A DNA stretch of 34,818 nt from Occallatibacter sp. (GCA_017883405.1 JADGNO010000171.1:1-34818), one strand, 5' to 3'. Positions 17,335-26,655 are shown, counted from the stretch's first letter. A program made the numbers and translations. Notes: a model not told the origin generated them from the sequence alone.

Positions 17335-18660
17335 TTACTCCAGTGAGTAGATGGTGAGGCCGCTGAGCAACTTCGGGAAGAAGTCGGTAGACTTCTGCGG
17401 CATCACATCGCCCGCGAACGCGACTTCTCTGAGCTGTTCCATGCTCACCGGATTGGTGAGAAACGTAACATCGGCTTCGCCGCGGCGCACCTGGTCTACG
17501 GCCTCAGAAGCATCGCGCAGATAGCGGATGTTTGTTTGCTCACGAACCTTTTCCGCATCCAGTCCCAGCAGGCGATCAAGGATGATGGAATGAAGATGCG
17601 TCAGATCGAGGTTACGCTGGCGATCGGGAATGTCGGCCAGCGCTGCGTTGATCGCATCGGCCTTCGATTTCAGCAGGAAATCTCCGCCGCGCGTAACGGC
17701 GACGAATGCCGGTCCTTTTTGCTCGCCCAGCGTCTTCATGTAGCTGTTGGCATCGGCGGCAGGCAGTTTTTCCACGGTGAAAAACTGTTCGGCAGCGCGG
17801 ATGAACGCGGCCGGCTCAAACCTCTCCAGGCTGTGTACGACGCGATGGGTGGGCAAAATCACCAGGCCATCGGAGTCCATGTTCACGAAGGTCATCATCA
17901 CGGCAGCCTCAGGAAATGCCGGCTGCGGCAGGTGCGATGAATTGGTCTCGGTATGCGCCGAGGTCGCGGGGGTATGCTCTTTGGCGTAGTTGAGTGCGGT
18001 CTCGTAGCGATGATGGCCGTCGGCGATGATGAGCTTCTTGTCATCCATGGCCGTTGCCAGCAGGCGGATGGTGGCGGGATCGCTGATGCGCCAGACGCGG
18101 TGCAGAACGCCGTACTCGTCGGTTACTTCACCTTCGGCGGGACCAAGATCGTCGTACAGAATCGATTCCACACTGCCAGCGGGGTCAGAGTAGAGCATAA
18201 AGATCTGTCCAAAGTGCGCCCGCGTGGCCTTCAGCAGGCTCAGGCGGTCGCTCTTCGGTTTTGAGAGAGTTTGCTCATGACGAAAGACGACCTGCTCAGC
18301 GTATTCATGCAGCTTGCCTAGCGCGATAAAACCGCGGCGCTCCTTCATTGTATTGGTGCCTGGAACGGTGAAGCGCTGCGAGTAGGCAAAGACGCAGGGA
18401 TCTTTCTCCTGCGTTAAAACACCCTGTTCTTTCCATGCCTTGAGGTCGCGGGCAGCGCGAGTATAGACGCTTTCTCCGCGCTCAGCATCGAACAACTCTG
18501 GTAGCCCCAGGATGATTCGAACAAGGTTGTAAGGGCTGCGCTGGTAATAAGCCTGCTGCATTGCCGGTGAAATCTTGTCGTAGGGCTGTGTTACGGCGTC
18601 TTCAAGTCGGACAGCGGAGGGGTTGTAACGCCAGGCGCGAAACGGATAAATGCGAGCCAT
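17335..18660 (-). CDS. DUF1015-family protein
   Basis: MARIYPFRAWRYNPSAVRLEDAVTQPYDKISPAMQQAYYQRSPYNLVRI...LIIADGHHRYETALNYA, typical DUF1015. Confidence 0.93.
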   Translation of the reverse strand: MARIYPFRAWRYNPSAVRLEDAVTQPYDKISPAMQQAYYQRSPYNLVRIILGLPELFDAERGESVYTRAARDLKAWKEQGVLTQEKDPCVFAYSQRFTVPGTNTMKERRGFIALGKLHEYAEQVVFRHEQTLSKPKSDRLSLLKATRAHFGQIFMLYSDPAGSVESILYDDLGPAEGEVTDEYGVLHRVWRISDPATIRLLATAMDDKKLIIADGHHRYETALNYAKEHTPATSAHTETNSSHLPQPAFPEAAVMMTFVNMDSDGLVILPTHRVVHSLERFEPAAFIRAAEQFFTVEKLPAADANSYMKTLGEQKGPAFVAVTRGGDFLLKSKADAINAALADIPDRQRNLDLTHLHSIILDRLLGLDAEKVREQTNIRYLRDASEAVDQVRRGEADVTFLTNPVSMEQLREVAFAGDVMPQKSTDFFPKLLSGLTIYSLE

Positions 18661-18894
18661 GTGAGGGGTCTTGCTCCAGGTTCAAGCGGTTGGATTTGCA
18701 CGCTGAAGTACCGCTTTCTGAAACTGCGGCGCAGCCGTACACTAGGGTCGATTGTATCCCAACTGCTGCCGCGTCAGGGTTTTTGCAGCCCGTTGGCGAG
18801 GTAATCGACTGTCCGCCTCCATGAAGACAAAATGATGACCAGTCTGTGACGCCAGCCACCGAGTGATCGTGTTAATATCGCCTCCAATCTTTGG

Positions 18895-20007
18895 GTGAAT
18901 GGAAAGATGACCAAGGTCCCAATCGAAGGCATCTGCAGAGGCAGCCAAAACGGCTTGTATCTGGCAGGTAACGGGCTCAGGATCAAAGGAATATTGGTGG
19001 TTAGCCTGGCGGCAGCACTGGCGTTCCCCTGCCACGCCCCGGCCCAGGAGGATCCGCTCAACAAAATACAAGTTGTGCCTCCGTCAAACACCACGGCCCC
19101 CCAGACGGGAGCTCCCAAGGGTGCCGAGGCCCCGGCCCAGACAGGCCCCGGAGCACTGAAGGTGCGACCCGGATCGTTCATTCGCATGAACGTTGACCTG
19201 GTGCTGGTTCCGATAACGGTGACCGACCCCATGAACCGGCTCGTGACCGGCCTCGAAAAGAGCGATTTTCAGGTCTACGAAAACAGCAGGGAGCAGTCCA
19301 TCCGGTCTTTCGCTGCTGAGGACGCACCGGTTTCCATCGGCATCATCTTTGACCTTTCCGGTTCAATGACGTCAAAACTCCTCAGGGCCAAGGAGGCGAT
19401 TCTGCAGTTTGCCAAAACTGCCAATCCTCAGGATGAGTTTTTTGTCATAGGCTTCAACGACCGGCCGGAGCTGATTGAGGATTTCACCAGCTCTGTCGAA
19501 GATATTCAAGCTCGATTGGCCACCGTGCGCGCCGGCCACCGCACCGCGCTGCTTGACGCAATTTATTACGGCGTGCAGAAAATGCGGGACGCGCGCCACG
19601 AACGCAAGGCGCTGCTGGTGGTTTCAGACGGCGGCGACAACCGGTCGCGATTTACTGAAGGCGAAGTGAGAGCCGAAGTTCGCGAGGCGGATGTGGAAAT
19701 CTATTCGATCGGTATTTTCGATCCCTACGCGGCCACCCCCGAGGAACGCACCGGCCCGCAACTGCTGGCAGACATCAGCGAAGTGACCGGCGGAAGGCTG
19801 TTCCGGGTAGACGATATCGATGAACTGGGCGACATTGCTGAAAAGATTTCAACTGAGTTGCGGAACCAGTATGTGATTGGATACCGGCCACAGGACCTAA
19901 CCCGGGATGGTAAGTGGCGTAAAGTGAAGGTGAAGGTGAATCCTCCTCCGGGGCTGCCACCGCTGACTGTATATGCACGTACCGGCTACTATGCGCCTCT
20001 GCAATAA
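18895..20007 (+). CDS. VWA domain protein, VWFA-related acidobacterial type (copy 1)
   Basis: Signal-like segment, VDLVLVPITVTDPMNRLVTGLEKSDFQVYENSREQSIRSFAAEDAPVSIGIIFDLSGSMTSK (DxSxS MIDAS). Start could be GTG 18895 or ATG 18907. Confidence 0.92.
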   Translation: MNGKMTKVPIEGICRGSQNGLYLAGNGLRIKGILVVSLAAALAFPCHAPAQEDPLNKIQVVPPSNTTAPQTGAPKGAEAPAQTGPGALKVRPGSFIRMNVDLVLVPITVTDPMNRLVTGLEKSDFQVYENSREQSIRSFAAEDAPVSIGIIFDLSGSMTSKLLRAKEAILQFAKTANPQDEFFVIGFNDRPELIEDFTSSVEDIQARLATVRAGHRTALLDAIYYGVQKMRDARHERKALLVVSDGGDNRSRFTEGEVRAEVREADVEIYSIGIFDPYAATPEERTGPQLLADISEVTGGRLFRVDDIDELGDIAEKISTELRNQYVIGYRPQDLTRDGKWRKVKVKVNPPPGLPPLTVYARTGYYAPLQ

Positions 20008-21094
20008 CGCGGTTCTCGCGACCTTTCTGGCCGGCGCAGTGGTATTGCTGCCGGCGCAACAAAGGCCCACAACTCCCCCTCCCAACGCGCAAACGCCTGC
20101 CGCCCAGCCCGTCCCGGCCCAGGCTCCTTCGCTCACAGAGGACAGCGACCCGGTGCGTTCGCCGGACATCACCGCCCCATCGCTCGACAACGGCTCACTC
20201 GAAAAGAAGGGCAGCGGCTACGTGCTGCGCGCCGACGTTGAAGAAGTGGTGCTCAACTGCACCGTGCTCGATGGCTCAAGGATCGTCCAGGACCTCAAGA
20301 AGGAGAACTTCAAGGTCACCGAAGACGGCGTCCCGCAAAACATCATCAGCTTCCAGCACACTGACCTGCCCGTTTCCATTGCGCTGGTCATCGACAATTC
20401 TGGATCGATGTACAAGAAGCGCCCGTCGGTGAACAAGGCTGCGCTCGATCTGGTCCAGGCGTCGAATCCGCAAGATGAAGCATTCGTGGTGAACTTTTCC
20501 GACGAAGCGTTCATCGATCAGGAATTTACCTCCGACATTAATCAGCTCCGCGATGGGCTTTCGCATATCGACTCTCGCGGCGGAACTGCGCTGTACGACG
20601 CTGTCGTTGCCTCGGCAGACAAGCTGGAAGCCGATGGCAAGCGCCCCAAGCAAGTGCTGGTCATCATTACCGACGGTGAAGATAACGCCTCGACGCTTAA
20701 CCTGGAGCAGGCCATCCGCCGCGTGCAGGAACTGTCCGGCCCGGTGATCTATTCCATCGGCCTGCTGTTCGGCGACGAGTCAAGCCGCGCCGACATTCGC
20801 CACGCGCGACGGGCGCTCGAACTGCTCTCCACCGAAACCGGAGGGCTTGCCTACTTTCCAAAGTCGATGGAGCAGGTGGACGAGATCGCCGCCGAAGTGG
20901 CTCGCGATATCCGCAGCCAGTACACCCTTGGCTACCGCTCAACCAAGCCGACCACGGAGCCGGGCTTCCGCCATGTGCAGGTAACAGCCGAAGGCAAGGG
21001 GACCAACAAACTCACCGTGCGAACCAAGACCGGTTATTTCCCCTCGACTCCGCGCGGCAGAAAGAAAGCTGCGAAGACTGCCGAGAACAACTAA
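19991..21094 (+). CDS. VWA domain protein, VWFA-related acidobacterial type (copy 2)
   Basis: EEVVLNCTVLDGSRIVQDLKKENFKVTEDGVPQNIISFQHTDLPVSIALVIDNSGSMYKK (DxSxS MIDAS); overlaps the copy 1 end by 17 bp. Confidence 0.92.
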   Translation: MRLCNNAVLATFLAGAVVLLPAQQRPTTPPPNAQTPAAQPVPAQAPSLTEDSDPVRSPDITAPSLDNGSLEKKGSGYVLRADVEEVVLNCTVLDGSRIVQDLKKENFKVTEDGVPQNIISFQHTDLPVSIALVIDNSGSMYKKRPSVNKAALDLVQASNPQDEAFVVNFSDEAFIDQEFTSDINQLRDGLSHIDSRGGTALYDAVVASADKLEADGKRPKQVLVIITDGEDNASTLNLEQAIRRVQELSGPVIYSIGLLFGDESSRADIRHARRALELLSTETGGLAYFPKSMEQVDEIAAEVARDIRSQYTLGYRSTKPTTEPGFRHVQVTAEGKGTNKLTVRTKTGYFPSTPRGRKKAAKTAENN

Positions 21095-21123
21095 AGGCAG
21101 GATGACGGCGGGATTCTACACGT

Positions 21124-22110
21124 TCACTTGTACTCGAGCAGCGCCGCCTGCGCGCATTCATCAGTGGTCGTGAAGTAGCGCGCCACCGACTGCTGCCCCA
21201 CCTCGAATGGATTGGGCTCTCCAGGCCCGCGGGAGGCAAGAAGCCTTGCCTTCGTATAAGCGTCGTCGAATTCGGAATGGTTCGACAGCAGGACTGTTGC
21301 GCCTGAATCGGCGGCCAACCTGGCAAGTTTCCGCTGCGAAGTGATGTACATCTGGAAACGTTCGGCGTCGAACTGATTGTTGAACGCTGTGCCGCCGGAA
21401 TACACCACGTTCAATGGTTTTTCCTGATCCTTGACCTGGAACAACAGCGAGAGAGTTCCCAGCGTATGGCCGGGCGTGAGCACGATCGTTACGGTCGTGT
21501 CGCCCAGCGTGAGTTTCTCTCCGTCGGTCGCGACCATGTCTCGCTTCGGTGTGCCTCCCGGCATCGGACGGCCTTTTTCGATGGCATCCCAATCTGGCGC
21601 GCCCATGATGATGTGGGCATGAAAACGCTGCTGCATCAGATTGGCGCTTTCGTCGTGGTCTCCATGTCCATGCGAAACGATGACAAATTTCACCGTCGCA
21701 GGATCGAGCCCGAGCTTCGTTAACCCGTCGACGATCTCGGGCTCCGACGCATAGTTGTAAAGCGTATCGATCAGGATGATGCCGTCGCTTGTTTTTAATG
21801 CCCACGAGGAGTGAATCTTGGTGCCGACCCAGTAGAGATTGTCGAAGACTTTGAACGGCGGAGCGTACCAGCTTGAGCGGTCCGGCACTGGGCGCGGTGT
21901 AGCGGAGGGTGGCGGGGGCGGCGGTGAATTCTCTTTATTCGGAGGGACAACGCACAGGCGGTCGAGCAGCCCGGGGTATTCCAATCCGGCCGCTCTCTGG
22001 GCCGCCAGCCTGTGAACGTCCGCTCCGTTGGGTGCAGGCTGTTGGGCATGTGTGTACGCGCAGCCGAGCGCCGCTATTACGAGAAGAGAGTTCCAAAACC
22101 GCGTTTTCAT
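21124..22110 (-). CDS. Exported subclass B3-like metallo-beta-lactamase-fold hydrolase
   Basis: Signal peptide MKTRFWNSLLVIAALGCAYTHAQQ; SHGHGDHDESAN (HxHxDH), TPGHTLGTLS, LLSNHSEFDDAY. ATG 22110 preferred over 22158. Confidence 0.85.
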   Translation of the reverse strand: MKTRFWNSLLVIAALGCAYTHAQQPAPNGADVHRLAAQRAAGLEYPGLLDRLCVVPPNKENSPPPPPPSATPRPVPDRSSWYAPPFKVFDNLYWVGTKIHSSWALKTSDGIILIDTLYNYASEPEIVDGLTKLGLDPATVKFVIVSHGHGDHDESANLMQQRFHAHIIMGAPDWDAIEKGRPMPGGTPKRDMVATDGEKLTLGDTTVTIVLTPGHTLGTLSLLFQVKDQEKPLNVVYSGGTAFNNQFDAERFQMYITSQRKLARLAADSGATVLLSNHSEFDDAYTKARLLASRGPGEPNPFEVGQQSVARYFTTTDECAQAALLEYK

Positions 22111-22202
22111 TTGACCATCCTGTTGGAATTGCCCGGTTTCGATTTCGTCGTCAATCATTCGAAGCGCAATAAACCGCTAAAGCATTCAAAAGGGGCAAAG
22201 AC

Positions 22203-23513
22203 CTAGCCCCACCATGTCTCGCCGTCCATCAAGTGCTTCATAGCCACGTCTTTGTTGATTTCGACTCCCAAACCGGGCTTATCAGAAAGCTGAATATAGC
22301 CATCTTGAATCAGTTCGCGATCATAAGTGATCACATCTGTTTCGCCGGCTCTGGGCCCGTTCTTGAAGTCGAATGTTTCATGCCCAAGGAAGTCTGCCAT
22401 CGCCGCTCCGCAATTGGCCGAGGCGATAGTGGCCACCGGCCCCATCACATTATGCGTGGCGACGGGGATGTTATAGATGTACGCCATGTCGGCGATCCGC
22501 TTGGCTTCAAGTAGCCCGCCGGCCATTGAGATATCGATCTCTATGATGTTCACTGCCCCGTTGGTGATAAACGGCTGAAAATCGCGTCGGGTGTAAAGAT
22601 TCTCTCCGGTCAGAATCGGAGAAGGCGAAGCGGCAGTGAGTTTGACCCACTGGTCCGTATAGTTCGGCGGCATGGGATCTTCGATCCACCAGGGGCGAAT
22701 CTTTTCGAGCGCGCGCGCCACCCGCAGGGCGTTGATGTAATCGAGCTCCCAATGGAAGTGCACTGCGATCTCGAAGTAGGGCCCCGCGGCTTCACGGATG
22801 TTCGTATATTCCTGGACCAGCTTGTCGAGTTCTTCGTTCGACAACTGCCGATTCAAGGCTTCGCCGCCTGGCCGCCTCAAAATTCTGTGGCACTTCGCAG
22901 CGGTCCACTTCTGGACTGAGCCTTTGATGTAGTCCACCCACTCCTTGCACGAAGCGGGGTCCAGTGGATTGCGCGGTTGGTTGGTCCAATAGGCGCGCAC
23001 CTTGTCGGTGAATGCGCCGCCGGCAAGAATCTTGCGCACGGGCATTCCCAGTAGCTTGCCCGTCAGATCCCAAAGTGCAATCTCGCAGCCGGTCACGGCG
23101 TGCATTCCGGCGCCGTGATAACCACCGAGGTACGAAGTCCTCCATGCCATCTGCGTTGTCAGCTTGTCGATGTCGAAGGGATCCTGACCTATCAGCATTT
23201 CGCGGAATGCATTCAGGACGGTGTCTTTCGCTCCGAGACCAGTGATGTCGTGATGACACTCGCCGATTCCATGCACGCCTGCATCGGTTTCAATCTTGAC
23301 CAGAGGCATCTCATGGGCGCCTGGGCTCATTTTGAGCCGCATCACTTTAACGTCAGTGATTTTTACCTTCTTGCGCTCCGAGGCAGCCAGCTCAAAGAAG
23401 TAAGGCACGACAGCGCGAGCGGGAGACGCCAGCGCGAGAGTGTTGAAGTTGGGGGCTAGTGCGCCAGCGGGAGCAGCCAGCGCGAGCGTTTTCAGGAACT
23501 GGCGACGATACAT
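22203..23513 (-). CDS. Enolase-superfamily (mandelate racemase/muconate lactonizing-like) protein with Tat-like signal
   Basis: MYRRQFLKTLALAAPAG (twin-arginine-like); VKIETDAGVHGIGECHHD, GCEIALWDLTGKLLGMPVRKILAGG, WWIEDPMPP, LTGENLYTRRDFQPFI, VATHNVMGPVATIASANCGAA. Confidence 0.87.
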   Translation of the reverse strand: MYRRQFLKTLALAAPAGALAPNFNTLALASPARAVVPYFFELAASERKKVKITDVKVMRLKMSPGAHEMPLVKIETDAGVHGIGECHHDITGLGAKDTVLNAFREMLIGQDPFDIDKLTTQMAWRTSYLGGYHGAGMHAVTGCEIALWDLTGKLLGMPVRKILAGGAFTDKVRAYWTNQPRNPLDPASCKEWVDYIKGSVQKWTAAKCHRILRRPGGEALNRQLSNEELDKLVQEYTNIREAAGPYFEIAVHFHWELDYINALRVARALEKIRPWWIEDPMPPNYTDQWVKLTAASPSPILTGENLYTRRDFQPFITNGAVNIIEIDISMAGGLLEAKRIADMAYIYNIPVATHNVMGPVATIASANCGAAMADFLGHETFDFKNGPRAGETDVITYDRELIQDGYIQLSDKPGLGVEINKDVAMKHLMDGETWWG

Positions 23514-23754
23514 CTATCCTCCGGATTTCCGAACCGACAAGCCTGGAACTTGCTGGCGTACTTCCCGGCTCAGAACGCAGAACATAACAGATCGATTCAG
23601 TGCCTCGCAAGCGGCAGAACAGAGCCGAAACTGGCACCACGCGATATCTTCGATTGAGTCGTGCGGGGTTTGATCCGATGCAAATCAAGGTCAAACTGAG
23701 ATGCTCGGCGAAAACTCGCTTGAACCTGGCAAACCACATTACGAACTGACCCAA

Positions 23755-23771
23755 GGGGGAAATTTGCCCCC
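23755..23771. other. GC-rich hairpin upstream of the transsulfuration gene
   Basis: GGGGG AAATTT GCCCCC (5-bp G/C stem) about 47 bp upstream of the ATG at 23818. Confidence 0.35.
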
Positions 23772-23817
23772 AGGCACGATAAGCTAGTAGTCAGGAGCTA
23801 ACTGCTAGAAGCTAATC

Positions 23818-24966
23818 ATGTCCCCATACAAGTACTCGACTCTTGCTGTGCATGCCGGGCAATCCCCGGACCCGCAAACCGGCGCGGTGAACGTGCCCGT
23901 GTATCTGTCTTCCACCTTTGAACTTACCGGCATCGGCACCGACCGCGGCTGGGACTACTCGCGCGCTGGAAACCCCACCCGCGACGCACTTGAAACCGCG
24001 CTTGCTGCGCTTGAGGGCGGCACCAGCGGACACGCCTTTACCACCGGTATGGCGGCCATTGCCGCTCTGGTGGCGATGCTGAAGGCCGGCGACCATGTGG
24101 TCTGCTCGCGCGACGTGTACGCGGGCACCGTGCGGCTCTTCGACCAGATCGTGAGCGGCTACGGCATCCAGATTGAGTATGTCGACACCAGCGATTTGAA
24201 GGCCGTCGAAAAGGCCATGCGTCCGAATACGAAATTGGTGCACATTGAGTCGCCCAGCAATCCGCTGATGGTGCTTACCGACATCGCCGGAGTGGCGAAG
24301 ATTGCCCACGCCGGTGGCGCTGAAGTCAGCGTCGATAACACGTTTCTTTCGCCGGCGCTGCAGAGCCCGCTGGCGCTGGGCGCGGACATCGTGATGCACT
24401 CGACCACCAAGTACCTCAACGGCCACTCGGATGGTTTGGGCGGAGCCCTGATCGGCTCAAAGCCTGAGCACAAGGATCGCTTCCTGCTGGTGCAGAAGGC
24501 AGCCGGCGGCGTGATGTCGCCGTTCGAGTGCTTCCTGGTGCTGCGCGGCATCAAGACGCTGCCCTTGCGCATCAAGCAGCACGAAGAGAACGGCCGCGCC
24601 GTAGCCGAGTACCTGTCAACGCACCCCAAGGTGAGCAAGCTCGCTTATCCGGGGTTGAAGAGCCATCCGCAATACGAGCTTGCGTGCAGACAGCAAAAAG
24701 GTTTCGGCTCCATGATGAGCTTCGAGCTGAAATCGCGCGATGAAGCTGCGCGCTTCCTTTCAACAATCAAGATATTCATCAACGCGGAATCGCTGGGCGG
24801 TGTCGAATCGCTGGCTTCGCACTCGGCGACCACCACGCACGGTTCGGTGAGCGAAGAAGTGCGCCAGTCGATGGGCATCAACGAGGGACGCATCCGGCTC
24901 TCAATCGGAATTGAGGACAAGGAAGACCTGATCGCGGATCTGGAGCAGGCGCTCGCAGCGGTTTAG
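23818..24966 (+). CDS. Trans-sulfuration PLP enzyme (cystathionine gamma-synthase / gamma-lyase family)
   Basis: YSTLAVHAGQSPDPQTGAVNVPVYLSSTFE...YSRAGNPTRDALETALAALEGG...VHIESPSNPLM...ADIVMHSTTKYLNGHSD (PLP-Lys motif). Confidence 0.95.
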   Translation: MSPYKYSTLAVHAGQSPDPQTGAVNVPVYLSSTFELTGIGTDRGWDYSRAGNPTRDALETALAALEGGTSGHAFTTGMAAIAALVAMLKAGDHVVCSRDVYAGTVRLFDQIVSGYGIQIEYVDTSDLKAVEKAMRPNTKLVHIESPSNPLMVLTDIAGVAKIAHAGGAEVSVDNTFLSPALQSPLALGADIVMHSTTKYLNGHSDGLGGALIGSKPEHKDRFLLVQKAAGGVMSPFECFLVLRGIKTLPLRIKQHEENGRAVAEYLSTHPKVSKLAYPGLKSHPQYELACRQQKGFGSMMSFELKSRDEAARFLSTIKIFINAESLGGVESLASHSATTTHGSVSEEVRQSMGINEGRIRLSIGIEDKEDLIADLEQALAAV

Positions 24967-24973
24967 AGAGCGG

Positions 24974-25054
24974 CTTTCAGCTATCAGCCGTCAGCTTTCA
25001 GTTCTATCGTGCGTAAGCGGCCATCAGTGGCAAGACCAAACTGATAGCTGACAG
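24974..25054. repeat. Imperfect inverted repeat in convergent intergenic gap
   Basis: CTTTCAGCTATCAG (24974-24987) vs CTGATAGCTGACAG (25041-25054), 13 of 14 complementary by eye; likely bidirectional terminator or repeat element. Confidence 0.6.
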
Positions 25055-25062
25055 CTGACAAC

Positions 25063-26655
25063 TCAGTGTCCGCTCGGCGCGGGCTGCAGCTTTTTGGGCC
25101 GCCGCATAATGAATGGCAGCGGAATAAGCATGCCGGTCAGCGCCACCATGATCCAGATCACGTCAACGTAAGCCAGCAGGCGAGCCTGGATCTGCGCCAT
25201 TCCATAGATCTGGGCGCCGGCATGCTGCAGGGCATCCGGAGCCGCGCTACCGCGCAACTTCCATGCGCCTTCCAGAGCCCTGCGCATCATTTCAAACGGC
25301 GGATTGCCGGGAGCCGTGTGCGCCGAGAGCATAGCCTGGTGCTTCTGGCTCAGGCGCGCCAGCAGCGTGGTCACAAAGCTGATGCCGACACTGCCGCCGA
25401 GATTACGCATCAGGGCGGTCAGGCCGCTTACCTCGTTGTACTTTTCCTGCGGAATGCCCGCGTAGCAAAGCGTGTTGATGGGAATGAACAGGAACGGCAA
25501 CCCCAGCGCAATAACCACGCGCCAACTTACCGCCATACCGAAGCTGATGTTCAGGTCGATTTGCGTCATGCGAAATAGACCGAAAGTGGTGATGGCAAAT
25601 CCAGTCGCGACCAGGACACGCGGATCGAACTTGGGCGCCAGCGCACCGGCAACGGGGAACAGGAACATCAGCACCAGTCCGCCACTGGAGACGGCCATGC
25701 CGGCCTGCCGCGCGGAGTAGCCCATGATCTCCTGCAGAAATTGCGGGATTAGCACAGTGCTCGAATAGAGCGACATGCCGACCAGGAACATTACAAGCTG
25801 CGTCATGCCCACGTTGCGCTGCGCAAAAAGCCGCAGGTCGAGGACGGGATGCTCGACAGACAGTTCCCGCGCGATGAAAATGATGAGGCCGATGACGGCG
25901 ACGACAAACAAGGTGATGATAAAGCTGGAACCGAACCAGTCGTCTTCCTGACCCTTGTCGAGCATGATCTGGAGCGCCCCGATGGAAACGATCAACAGGC
26001 CAAGGCCCCAGTAGTCGATCCCGATGCGGCGCTTGCGAATCTCGGTCACATACGGCGGATCTTCAACCACGCGGTTGGTGAGATACAGCGAGAGAATGCC
26101 CACCGGAATGTTCAGGAAGAAGATCCAGCGCCAGGCGTAGTTGTCCACGATCCATCCGCCCACGGTTGGACCGAGGACCGGCGCCATCACCACCGCGACG
26201 CCGTAAACAGCAAAGGCCATGCTGCGCTTCTCAGGTGGAAACGTGTCGGCAAGGATGGACTGTTCGCTGGGCTGCAATCCTCCGCCGGCCGCGCCCTGAA
26301 TAACGCGAAAAAATACCAGCAGCCCAAGGGTGGGCGCCAAGCCGCACATCAAAGAAGCGATGGTAAATAAAAGCACGCACGTCATGTAGAACCGCTTGCG
26401 GCCCATGCGATTGGCAATCCAGCCGCTGATGGGCAGAACCATGGCATTGGCTACCAGGTAACTGGTCAGCACCCAGGTCGCTTCATCGCGGCTGGCAGAG
26501 AGCGAGCCGCCGATGTGAGGCATTGCGACATTGGCGATAGAGGTATCCAGCGCCTCCATGAAGGTGGCTAACGTGACAGTGATGGCGATGACCCACGGGT
26601 TGGCGCGGGGACGCCATGTGTCATGAAAAGAGAGTGCTTTGGCCGCAGCTGCCAG
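25063..26655 (-). CDS. DHA2-family (EmrB/QacA) MFS drug transporter; N-terminal boundary uncertain
   Basis: ...LATFMEALDTSIANVAMPHIGGSLSASRDEATWVLTSYLVANAMVLPISGWIANRMGRKRFY, typical EmrB. Homologous frame extends upstream of ATG 26559 (RPRANPWVIAITVTLATF); 26655 is an in-frame CTG and is provisional. Confidence 0.85.
   Translation of the reverse strand: MAAAAKALSFHDTWRPRANPWVIAITVTLATFMEALDTSIANVAMPHIGGSLSASRDEATWVLTSYLVANAMVLPISGWIANRMGRKRFYMTCVLLFTIASLMCGLAPTLGLLVFFRVIQGAAGGGLQPSEQSILADTFPPEKRSMAFAVYGVAVVMAPVLGPTVGGWIVDNYAWRWIFFLNIPVGILSLYLTNRVVEDPPYVTEIRKRRIGIDYWGLGLLIVSIGALQIMLDKGQEDDWFGSSFIITLFVVAVIGLIIFIARELSVEHPVLDLRLFAQRNVGMTQLVMFLVGMSLYSSTVLIPQFLQEIMGYSARQAGMAVSSGGLVLMFLFPVAGALAPKFDPRVLVATGFAITTFGLFRMTQIDLNISFGMAVSWRVVIALGLPFLFIPINTLCYAGIPQEKYNEVSGLTALMRNLGGSVGISFVTTLLARLSQKHQAMLSAHTAPGNPPFEMMRRALEGAWKLRGSAAPDALQHAGAQIYGMAQIQARLLAYVDVIWIMVALTGMLIPLPFIMRRPKKLQPAPSGH

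Noticed and set aside
23520-23817. Possible SAM riboswitch upstream of the transsulfuration gene
   Set aside because: Only a short GGGGG/CCCCC hairpin was seen; no recognisable SAM-I or SAM-II core. A covariance-model scan (Infernal/Rfam) would be needed.
25849-26370. 173-aa ORF antisense to the MFS gene
   Set aside because: Charged low-complexity sequence fully overlapping a confident transporter gene.
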